The notes under the pieces: model-generated
The model's input: the letters and a program-made list of their open reading frames with translations, nothing else
Databases searched by the model: none
Told to the model about the DNA's origin: nothing
Translations under genes and position numbers: made by a program
NCBI GenBank assembly: GCA_964447335.1
Contig: CAYUSA010000010.1
Location: forward strand, 3,210-67,209
Length of the DNA: 64,000 bases
Origin: HRBIN12 sp964447335
GTDB taxonomy: Bacteria > Actinomycetota > UBA4738 > HRBIN12
Reading direction: 5' to 3'
Shown here: one piece after another, positions 17,322 through 23,970 of the stretch
Numbering within the stretch: position 1 is the first letter of the stretch
How the letters are laid out: each line of letters opens with the position of its first letter

Positions 17322-18437
17322 TCAGCGGTTGAGATCGCGGTAGCGACGCGAGCCCGCAGCCATCCGCCCGGCCATGACGCCGGCGGCGCCGGCGGCCAGG
17401 AAGAAGGGCGGATCCTCGCCGGGGGTGCGACCCATCGAGTCGATGGTCACGCCTCGGCGCTCGAGCTCGGCGAGGGCGGGGCGCCCGTCGGCCTCGACGA
17501 GCTGATGCCGCTCCTCGAGGTTCGCGGCCCGGAGCGCGTCCCAGACCGCCGTGCGCTCGGGCTCCTCGAGCGTCGGGACCGCGACGTTCACGTCGGCCGA
17601 GCAGACCTTCCTGAGGATCGTCACCGAGTGGTGCGACACGCCGCGGTGACGCTCGCGCGGGTCGGCGAAGGACACGCGGAGCGCCGCGACCGGCCGGCCA
17701 CCGAGCGTCCGGGCGGCCGAGAGCGCGTGCCCGGACCCGAGGGCGCTCACACCCCACGTCGTGTCGGTGCCGAGGTTCCCCGGTCCGTCGGCCACGACGA
17801 TGACCTCGGCCTCCAGCACCTCCTTCGCCGCGAGGAGCCCGGTCCACACCGTCACGGCCTCGAGCTCGCCGCCGAAGGCCTGCCCGCATGTGATCCAGCC
17901 GTCGAGGAGCCCCGCCTCCACCAGGCGCGGCACGAGCCGGGAGAAGCCGCCGACGAGCGCCGCGCCGTCGGTCATCACGTAGACGACCCGGGCGTCCGCG
18001 CTCGCCTTCGCGCCGGCGGCGATCGGGGCGATCATCGAGTGCAGGGGCGCGCATACCACCGGCGTGTTCCGCAGGCCGGGCGAGCTCTCGAGCACGTCGC
18101 GGTGAGTCTCCTCGACGCTTCGCACCGCCGCCTGCAGCGGGGTGTAGCGCGCCTTCATGACCCGCCCATCGTGCGCGAGGTCGGCGTCGGCGCCGCCCTC
18201 GACCGCAACGACGAGGTGCAGCCCGCCGGTGCCGAGCCCCAGATCCACAGCCGTGGTGTTCAGCACCACCCGGTCGCCGACGCGGATCTCGCCGACGAGC
18301 GCCGGGTACGAAAGGGCCGGCTCGACGCGGCCCTCGACCTCGACCGTGAGCTCGACGGCGCCGCCCACCGACACCAGCTCCATCACCGTGCCGCGGCGGA
18401 GCCGGACGAGCGGTTCTTCCGGTCGGTTCGCGCCCAT
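17322..18437 (-). CDS. DUF3866 family protein
   Basis: A 371-residue soluble protein of unknown function (DUF3866), conserved in actinobacteria as far as I recall. It opens with a beta-rich segment (about 15-95), then the conserved VMKARYTPLQAAV, PLHSMIAPIAAG, VYVMTDGAALVGG and HRGVSHHSVT blocks. The histidine-rich last block and GPGNLGTDTTWG look like an enzyme active site, but no reaction is known to me. The ATG at 18437 is 6 nt from CATACT on the minus strand, so it is probably leaderless. It is divergent from pafB and shares its promoter region; its end converges on the frameshifted gene. Confidence 0.8.
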   Translation of the reverse strand: MGANRPEEPLVRLRRGTVMELVSVGGAVELTVEVEGRVEPALSYPALVGEIRVGDRVVLNTTAVDLGLGTGGLHLVVAVEGGADADLAHDGRVMKARYTPLQAAVRSVEETHRDVLESSPGLRNTPVVCAPLHSMIAPIAAGAKASADARVVYVMTDGAALVGGFSRLVPRLVEAGLLDGWITCGQAFGGELEAVTVWTGLLAAKEVLEAEVIVVADGPGNLGTDTTWGVSALGSGHALSAARTLGGRPVAALRVSFADPRERHRGVSHHSVTILRKVCSADVNVAVPTLEEPERTAVWDALRAANLEERHQLVEADGRPALAELERRGVTIDSMGRTPGEDPPFFLAAGAAGVMAGRMAAGSRRYRDLNR

Positions 18438-18443
18438 GCCCCG

Positions 18444-18451
18444 AGTATGAT
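18444..18451. promoter_or_regulatory. Overlapping divergent -10 elements for DUF3866 and pafB
   Basis: On the plus strand TATGAT (18446-18451) lies 9 nt before pafB. On the minus strand CATACT (18449-18444) lies 6 nt before the DUF3866 ATG. The two hexamers share four base pairs, so polymerase should not occupy both at once. Confidence 0.5.
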
Positions 18452-18460
18452 GCGGCTCGC

Positions 18461-19414
18461 ATGCAGTCGCTGGAACGCCTGGTCGATCTGGTCGCCCTGC
18501 TGCTCGATGCGCACCGGCCGCTCACCTTCGAGGACCTCCGCGAGCGGATGCCGGAGGCCTACGAGCAGGACGATCTCGATACGGCCAAGCGCATGTTCGA
18601 GCGCGACAAGGGCATCCTGCGCGACATCGGCGTGCCGATCGAGGTGGTCCCGCTCGACGCGTGGGACACCGAGCACGGCTACGAGATCGCGAAGGACGCG
18701 TACTACCTCCCCGAGATCGCGTTCACGCCCGAGGAGATCTCGGCGCTGTTCGTGGCCGCTCGGGGCGGGCGAGAGGGCTCCGCGGCCGAGGAGGCCGTGC
18801 GCAAGCTGCTGTACGGCAGCGAGGGCGGCATCCTCGCCGGGGCCGGGGGGTTCGCGCTCACGACCGACGTAGCCGGGGACGCGTGCCTCACCGCCGCCGC
18901 CGAGGCCGTCGCCGAGCAGCGGAGCGTCCGTTTCACCTACCGGACCTCGCGCGGCTCGCAGGCGGAGCGGCACGTCGATGCCTACGGTTTGGCCGTGCGC
19001 GGCGGTCACTGGTACGTCGTCGGTCTGGACCGCGACCGCGAGGAGATCCGCTCGTTCCGCCTGTCACGCGTGGCCTCCGAGTTCGCCGACGAGGGGCCCG
19101 GGAGCGCCCCGCCCGAGGGCTTCCGCGCCGCCGAGCACGTCGAGGTCGGCCCCTGGGGCCCCGGCGAGCCCAAGGAGCGCGCCCGGGTCGCCTTCTCGCC
19201 CGACGTGGCCTGGTGGGCGACGAAGGACGTCCGAGGTGCCGAGACCCTCACCGAACGCGAGGGTGGCTGGGTCGAGGTCGCCCTGCCGGCCGGCCCGGGG
19301 GACGGGCTCGCCTCGTGGATCTTGTCCTTCGGCCCCGACGCGGTGGTGCTCGAGCCCGAAGACCTCCGCGCGGAGGTCGTGCGCCGGCTGGAGGCGACCC
19401 TTGCCGCCGGCTGA
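18461..19414 (+). CDS. pafB: WYL-domain regulator PafB
   Basis: A 317-residue protein with an N-terminal winged helix-turn-helix (about 1-75, QSLERLVDLVALLLDAHRPL) and a WYL domain (about 140-215; HWYVVGLDRDREE and SFRLSRV). In mycobacteria PafB and PafC form a heterodimeric activator of DNA-damage genes that recognises single-stranded DNA, although named for linkage to pafA. The start is ATG 18461. PafC begins inside its 3' end. The same partner arrangement is preserved here, so the function is inferred to be the same. Confidence 0.9.
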   Translation: MQSLERLVDLVALLLDAHRPLTFEDLRERMPEAYEQDDLDTAKRMFERDKGILRDIGVPIEVVPLDAWDTEHGYEIAKDAYYLPEIAFTPEEISALFVAARGGREGSAAEEAVRKLLYGSEGGILAGAGGFALTTDVAGDACLTAAAEAVAEQRSVRFTYRTSRGSQAERHVDAYGLAVRGGHWYVVGLDRDREEIRSFRLSRVASEFADEGPGSAPPEGFRAAEHVEVGPWGPGEPKERARVAFSPDVAWWATKDVRGAETLTEREGGWVEVALPAGPGDGLASWILSFGPDAVVLEPEDLRAEVVRRLEATLAAG

Positions 19415-20372
19415 GCGCAAGAGGGCCCCGAAGGCCTCCGAGCGCCTGCGCCGGCTGCTCGTCGTCGTGCCCTATCTCGTGCAGCATCCGGGCTCGGAGC
19501 TCGCGGAGGTCTCGCGCCTGTTCGGCGCACCCGAGGAGGAGCTCCTCGCAGACCTGCAGCTGCTCTTCGTGTCCGGCCTCCCGCCCTACGGGCCGGGCGA
19601 TCTCATCGACGTCGAGGTCCAAGATGCAAGGGTCTGGATCCGGATGGCCGACTACTTCGCGCGCCCGCTGCGGCTGACTCGGGGCGAAGCGCTCGCGCTG
19701 TACCTGCGGGGACGCGCGCTCGCGGCGATGCCCGACGTCCCCGAGGCTCCTGCACTCGACTCGGCCCTGGCCAAGCTCGAGGCCGGGCTCGGCCCCGAGA
19801 CGCTCGGGGAGCTCCCGCAGCGGGTCGAGGCCGCCGGGGGCGGCCGGGCGGCCGAGACGCTCGAAGCGCTCCGCGGGGCCGCCATCGCGCACGACCGTGT
19901 CCGTGTCGAGTACTACGCGGCGTCCTCGGCCGAGACCACCGAGCGCGAGATCGACCCGGAGGCCGTCTTCCACGCGGTCGGGAACTGGTACGTCGTCGCG
20001 TGGGACCACCGCTCCGGCGAGGAGCGACTCTTCCGCGCCGATCGCGTACGGACGGTGGAAGCGACGGGGGAGCGGTTCGAGCCCCGCGGTCTCGAGGGAG
20101 CCGGGCGGCCGCTCTACACGCAGGGTCCGGGCGACGCGGAGGTCCGCCTGCTCCTGCACCCGGATGCCCGATGGGTCGCCGAGTACTACGAGACGGTGCA
20201 GGAGCTCGAACAGGATGGCGGGAACCTCGAGGTGACCCTGCCCGCAGGACGCCTGGAATGGGCGGAGCGACTGGTCCTGCGGCTCTCCGGGACGGCCGAA
20301 GTGCTTGGCCCGACCGAGCTGAAAGACCGGGTCCGCGCGCTCGCGGGCAGGACTCGAGAACTATACCGATAG
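19401..20372 (+). CDS. pafC: WYL-domain regulator PafC
   Basis: A 323-residue partner of PafB, with an N-terminal helix-turn-helix (RRLLVVVPYLVQHPGSEL) and a central WYL module (NWYVVAWDHRSGEERLFR, about residues 195-215), then a C-terminal WCX-like part. The start is taken as TTG 19401, overlapping pafB by 14 bp, because GGAGG at 19390-19394 is correctly spaced and no later ATG or GTG keeps the helix-turn-helix. The two proteins arise from neighbouring paralogous genes, as in other actinobacteria outside those with fused PafBC. Confidence 0.9.
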   Translation: MPPAERKRAPKASERLRRLLVVVPYLVQHPGSELAEVSRLFGAPEEELLADLQLLFVSGLPPYGPGDLIDVEVQDARVWIRMADYFARPLRLTRGEALALYLRGRALAAMPDVPEAPALDSALAKLEAGLGPETLGELPQRVEAAGGGRAAETLEALRGAAIAHDRVRVEYYAASSAETTEREIDPEAVFHAVGNWYVVAWDHRSGEERLFRADRVRTVEATGERFEPRGLEGAGRPLYTQGPGDAEVRLLLHPDARWVAEYYETVQELEQDGGNLEVTLPAGRLEWAERLVLRLSGTAEVLGPTELKDRVRALAGRTRELYR

Positions 20373-20436
20373 GGTAGTCCCCTCCGCGCCGGCGAACCTC
20401 AAGCGCCCGACAGGCACCGCCGATACTGCGGGTGAC

Positions 20437-20793
20437 ATGACGACCATCCGGACGACGTGCCCCCGCTGCGGGGAAGTGGATATGGGACCCGAGTCCATCC
20501 TCCTGCAGGTCATCTCGGGTGGTCGGGAGGGGACCTACCGGTTCACCTGCCCCACCTGCATGGACGACGTGGAGAAGCGGGCCGACCGCAAGATCGTCGC
20601 CCTGCTCGTCTCGGCGGGCGTCGACGTCGCGAGCCGCGGCGGCCTCAGCACCGAGACGATGTTCGACCAGGAGGTCCTCGACCCGGGGCCCCCGATGCCC
20701 GGGGCTCCCGCCTTCACGGTGGACGACCTCATCGACTTCCACTACCGCCTCCAGGACGACGCCTACATCCAGGAGTTCCTGGCCAAGCAGTAG
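20437..20793 (+). CDS. Small zinc-ribbon protein of unknown function
   Basis: A 118-residue protein with two CxxC pairs (CPRCGEVDM and CPTCMDD) separated by about 27 residues, consistent with a zinc ribbon. The rest is acidic and ends in a helix-rich segment (FTVDDLIDFHYRLQDD). The ATG has GATACT 9 nt upstream and no strong ribosome site. It lies between pafC and tatA. I recognise it only as a conserved-looking actinobacterial hypothetical; a DNA- or protein-binding role is possible. Confidence 0.7.
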   Translation: MTTIRTTCPRCGEVDMGPESILLQVISGGREGTYRFTCPTCMDDVEKRADRKIVALLVSAGVDVASRGGLSTETMFDQEVLDPGPPMPGAPAFTVDDLIDFHYRLQDDAYIQEFLAKQ

Positions 20794-20806
20794 GCCCGGC
20801 ATCCGC

Positions 20807-20812
20807 TACGAT
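20807..20812 (+). promoter_or_regulatory. -10 element (TACGAT) for a leaderless small gene
   Basis: TACGAT ends 6 nt before the ATG at 20819; no ribosome site is present. Confidence 0.5.
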
Positions 20813-20818
20813 GCCGCC

Positions 20819-21052
20819 ATGTCCGCCCCCACGCTCCTCGCGGCATCGACGACCGCCGTCGTGTGGCTCGTCGTCGGGCTCGTCTCCACCGCCGCGCTCA
20901 TCGCGATGCTCGTCGCGCTCGTGCGTCACGTGCTCGTGATCGGCCGCGCGATCGGCCGGTTCCAGGAGGAGATCACGCCGATCGCGGACGAGATCTCGGC
21001 CGCCTCGCCCTCGGTTCCGCGCCCAGGCACGAGCGGCCCCCGGCGCCGCTGA
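20819..21052 (+). CDS. Small single-helix membrane protein
   Basis: A 77-residue protein with one strong hydrophobic helix (VVWLVVGLVSTAALIAMLVA, about residues 14-33), then a basic amphipathic helix (RAIGRFQEEITPIADEISAA) and a Pro/Arg-rich tail. The shape resembles DUF948-type or TatA-like small membrane proteins, but there is no GP hinge. It sits directly before tatA with an independent leaderless-type start. The function is unknown; membrane association near the Tat genes is all that can be said. Confidence 0.65.
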   Translation: MSAPTLLAASTTAVVWLVVGLVSTAALIAMLVALVRHVLVIGRAIGRFQEEITPIADEISAASPSVPRPGTSGPRRR

Positions 21053-21079
21053 GCTCGCCGTCCCGAGAGGGTCGGGCGG

Positions 21080-21085
21080 TAGAAT
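21080..21085 (+). promoter_or_regulatory. -10 element (TAGAAT) for tatA
   Basis: TAGAAT lies 31 nt upstream of the tatA ATG; GAGG at 21109-21112 is the only nearby ribosome-site candidate. Confidence 0.45.
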
Positions 21086-21116
21086 CCCCTCTGCATCCCC
21101 GACCCGCCGAGGCGTG

Positions 21117-21668
21117 ATGTTCAACATCGGACCCCAGGAGCTGCTGCTCATCCTGCTGGTGGCGCTCGTCATCGTGGGGCCGAAGCGGCTCCCGGAGCTC
21201 AGCCGGACGATCGGCCGGGGCCTGCGCGAGTTCCGCAAGGCCCAGGACGACGTGAAGCGAACCATCCGCCTGGGCCTCGACGACGCGGAGCCGGTCACCC
21301 CGAGCTCCGCACGCGGGGCCGCCGCCGTGGGGACGGCCGCCGCCGCGGGGGCCGAGACCGCCGAGACCGCCGCCGGAGGGCAGGCGACCGACGCCGAGGC
21401 CAGCGCGGCCGACGACGCGGCCGACATCGCCCGAACGCTCGGCCGAGGGCTCGCCGAGATCCGTCGGGCACGGCAGGAGATCCAGCGCACCTTCCGCGTG
21501 GACCTCTCCGATCGCCCGGCCCCGAAGCCTCGACCGGCGCCCGCCCGCCCCGTCCTCCCAGAGTCCGCGAGCGAGTCCGCGCCCGCCGAACCCGCGCCTC
21601 CCGCCGCTTCCGAACCCGCGGCCGCCGCCGCGGAGCCCGAGCAGCCCGCCGGCCCGGCGCCCGAGTAG
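21117..21668 (+). CDS. tatA: Twin-arginine translocase subunit TatA/TatB-like with duplicated helix
   Basis: A 183-residue pore or adaptor subunit of the Tat export system. A short transmembrane helix (LLLILLVALVIV, 9-20) is followed by the GP hinge and an amphipathic helix (28-56). Unusually, a second copy of the amphipathic helix occurs at 104-132 after an Ala-rich linker, 14 of 29 residues identical. The tail (133-183) is Pro/Ala-rich. Start ATG 21117; a GTG lies one codon earlier. It is about twice the usual TatA length, so it might combine TatA and TatB roles. tatC follows. Confidence 0.88.
   Translation: MFNIGPQELLLILLVALVIVGPKRLPELSRTIGRGLREFRKAQDDVKRTIRLGLDDAEPVTPSSARGAAAVGTAAAAGAETAETAAGGQATDAEASAADDAADIARTLGRGLAEIRRARQEIQRTFRVDLSDRPAPKPRPAPARPVLPESASESAPAEPAPPAASEPAAAAAEPEQPAGPAPE
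21198..21284 (+). repeat. TatA amphipathic-helix repeat, copy 1
   Basis: Encodes residues 28-56 of TatA (LSRTIGRGLREFRKA and onward), the normal amphipathic helix after the hinge. Confidence 0.7.
21426..21512 (+). repeat. TatA amphipathic-helix repeat, copy 2
   Basis: Encodes residues 104-132 (IARTLGRGLAEIRRA and onward), aligning with copy 1 without gaps at 14 of 29 positions, with most differences conservative. Confidence 0.7.
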
Positions 21669-21681
21669 CGGGACGACCTGC

Positions 21682-22461
21682 ATGCCGCTCATCCCCGAAC
21701 GCTTCCGGCGCCGTGAGCGCGACGTCGAGGGCACGATGAGCCTCGTCGAGCACCTCGAGGAGCTCCGCCACCGGCTCGTCGTCTCGATGTTGGCGATCAC
21801 CGCCGGGTCGTTCGTCGGGTGGTTCCTGTACGACGCGGTGGTCAGGCTGCTCCTGGACCCCTACTGCAACTACTGGCGCACCGTGCCCGCCGACGTGCGC
21901 CCGACGAAGGAGTGCACGCTCTTCTTCATGGGCGCGGTGGACCCCGTGCTCATCAAGCTGAAAGTGGTCGTGTTCCTCGGGCTCTTCATCGCGCTGCCGG
22001 TGGTCCTGTGGCAGCTCTGGCGGTTCGTCGTGCCGGGGCTCACGAAGCGCGAGAAGCGGCTCGCGGTGCCGTTCGTCGGGAGCTCGGTGCTGCTGTTCGC
22101 CCTCGGCGCGCTGCTCGCCTACGTGACGCTGCCGAAGGCCCTCAGCTTCCTGCTCGGCTTCGCCGGCCCGGAGTTCGTGCCGCTGCTCACCGGCGACCGG
22201 TTCCTCAGCTTCGTGATGCTGGTCACGCTCGCGTTCGGCCTGTCGTTCGAGTTCCCGATCGTGCTGATCTTCTTGTCGGTCGTCGGCATGGTGACCTCCC
22301 GACAGCTCCGAACGTGGCGGCGCTGGGCGATCCTCGGGATCTCGATCTTCGCCGCCTTCATCACGCCGAGCGCCGACCCGTACACGATGCTCGCGATGAT
22401 GCTGCCCATGATGCTGTTCTACGAGGCCGCTATCATCGTGGCCCGAGTCCTCGGCAAGTAA
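21682..22461 (+). CDS. tatC: Sec-independent protein translocase TatC
   Basis: A 259-residue six-helix membrane protein that recognises twin-arginine signal peptides. Family signatures seen include the N-terminal MSLVEHLEELRHRL, the first periplasmic loop with two cysteines, FGLSFEFP in helix 4 and AFITPSADP in helix 5. The glutamate in the HLEELR motif is the signal-binding residue by family knowledge. It starts 13 nt after tatA. The order tatA-tatC-(two genes)-helY resembles the mycobacterial arrangement, with two genes inserted. Confidence 0.96.
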   Translation: MPLIPERFRRRERDVEGTMSLVEHLEELRHRLVVSMLAITAGSFVGWFLYDAVVRLLLDPYCNYWRTVPADVRPTKECTLFFMGAVDPVLIKLKVVVFLGLFIALPVVLWQLWRFVVPGLTKREKRLAVPFVGSSVLLFALGALLAYVTLPKALSFLLGFAGPEFVPLLTGDRFLSFVMLVTLAFGLSFEFPIVLIFLSVVGMVTSRQLRTWRRWAILGISIFAAFITPSADPYTMLAMMLPMMLFYEAAIIVARVLGK

Positions 22462-22470
22462 GGATCACGG

Positions 22471-23196
22471 ATGGCCATCAAGGGCAAGAGCAAGCCGAAG
22501 GGGAGCGCGAAGACCGTCACGCGGGGGCCCAAGCCCGCATACGTGCCGGTGCACAAGCCTCTCATGCAGCGCCGGGCGTTCTGGTGGACGATCCTCGGCA
22601 TCGTGGTCGTCGCCGCGATCCTCGGGATCTGGTACGGCCTGGCCAAGCAGAAGGCCGCCGATCGGGAGGACGCGCTCGCCAAGCGGCTGGCCACCTCGGC
22701 CACGCAGCTCCAGCAGGCCGTGGATCCGATCCTGGCCGGCGTCGGGCAGGCCTTGCCGCCGAGCTCCTTCGAGACATTCGCGGGCCTGCACGGCGCGTTG
22801 AACGGCTTCGTGGACGGGACGACCAAGGCCGCGGACCTCGACACCGCGGCGGCCGCGACCGCCGACGCCGCCCACACCGCCGCGACCGACCTCGATGCCG
22901 TGGACGCGGTCGGCATGGTGGCCGGCAAGGGGTTCGAGACCACCTTCGTCAACTACGTGTTGAACGCACAGAGCCGGATGGTGCAGGCGCTCAAGCTCTA
23001 CCGGCAGTCGGGGCTCCTCGCGGCCGACGCGGCCGCGGCGCGCGACGAGCAGGCGGTCGAGCTCGCCTCGCGCGCCCGCGAGGTCGCGGACCTCGCGAAG
23101 GAGCTGTTCGCCGACGGCTACCAGGACTACATCGAGGCGCAGTTCGCCGCCGGCATCTACCAGGCCCAGGTCCCGACGGGTGTGAGCGGGGCGTGA
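22471..23196 (+). CDS. Single-pass membrane protein of unknown function
   Basis: A 241-residue protein with a Lys-rich cytoplasmic N-terminus (about 1-35), one transmembrane helix (about 36-56, AFWWTILGIVVVAAILGIWY) and an external domain that is Ala-rich and probably all helical. There are no cysteines and no catalytic motif that I can identify. It starts 9 nt after tatC and overlaps the hydrolase by 4 bp, so the three are probably one transcript. The basic start is not a twin-arginine signal, so it should be anchored N-in. Family not recognised. Confidence 0.7.
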   Translation: MAIKGKSKPKGSAKTVTRGPKPAYVPVHKPLMQRRAFWWTILGIVVVAAILGIWYGLAKQKAADREDALAKRLATSATQLQQAVDPILAGVGQALPPSSFETFAGLHGALNGFVDGTTKAADLDTAAAATADAAHTAATDLDAVDAVGMVAGKGFETTFVNYVLNAQSRMVQALKLYRQSGLLAADAAAARDEQAVELASRAREVADLAKELFADGYQDYIEAQFAAGIYQAQVPTGVSGA

Positions 23197-23927
23197 CCGA
23201 GGGTCTCCTCCTGCTCCACGCGTGGCCGCTCGACGCCCGCATGTGGGCACCCCAGCTCCAGGTGCTTCCGGCGGGACTCGCGGTCGTCGCCCCGAGCCAT
23301 CCCGGGTTCGGGGGGACTCCGGGTGCGGGGGACGTCATGACGATGGGCTCGGCAGCCGAGCGGGCCCTGGCGGCCCTCGACGAGGCCGGCATCGACCGCG
23401 CCGTCGTGTGCGGGCTGTCGATCGGCGGCTACGTGACGTTCGAGCTGTGGCGCCGGGCCCGGGATCGGTTCCTCGGGATGGTGCTGGCGAACACGCGGGC
23501 CGTCGCCGACACGCCGGAGGCCGTCGAGGGCAGGCGAGCGCTCGCCGCCCGGTTGCGGAGCGAGGGCAACGTGCTCGCGGCGCAGCCGCCGGCGCTGCTC
23601 GCGCCCGACGCGCCCCTCGAGCTCACCGCGCGCGTGCGCGAGCTCATCGAAGACCAACCGGCCGCGTCGATCGCGGCAGCGGTGCTCGGCATGGCCGAGC
23701 GCCCGGATTCGACCCCGGATCTCGCGAGCATCGACGTACCGACGCTGGTGATCACCTCCACGGCGGACCAGCTCATCGCGGCCGAGGCGTCGGCGGCGAT
23801 GGCGGCGCAGATCCCCGGCGCCCGGTTGGAGATCATCGAGGGCGTCGGCCACCTCACGAACCTCGAGGCGCCGGCGACGTTCGACCGGCTGCTCGCCGAG
23901 CACCTCGAGACCTGCGGGCTCGGCTGA
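23193..23927 (+). CDS. Alpha/beta-fold hydrolase
   Basis: A 244-residue alpha/beta hydrolase. The nucleophile elbow is GLSIGG, the acid is the Asp in TSTADQL and the histidine is in GVGHLTN, giving a complete triad. The N-terminus LLLLHAWPLDARMW is the oxyanion region. There is no signal peptide. The GTG start overlaps the previous stop (GTGA). The family covers esterases, lactonases and C-C hydrolases, so no substrate is assigned. Confidence 0.85.
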   Translation: MTEGLLLLHAWPLDARMWAPQLQVLPAGLAVVAPSHPGFGGTPGAGDVMTMGSAAERALAALDEAGIDRAVVCGLSIGGYVTFELWRRARDRFLGMVLANTRAVADTPEAVEGRRALAARLRSEGNVLAAQPPALLAPDAPLELTARVRELIEDQPAASIAAAVLGMAERPDSTPDLASIDVPTLVITSTADQLIAAEASAAMAAQIPGARLEIIEGVGHLTNLEAPATFDRLLAEHLETCGLG

Positions 23928-23958
23928 GCCGGCGTCCGGGCTCCGCGGGCGCCGCCCG

Positions 23959-23964
23959 TAGACT
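23959..23964 (+). promoter_or_regulatory. -10 element (TAGACT) for leaderless helY
   Basis: TAGACT ends 6 nt before the GTG at 23971, with no ribosome site between. Confidence 0.55.
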
Positions 23965-23970
23965 GACCCG

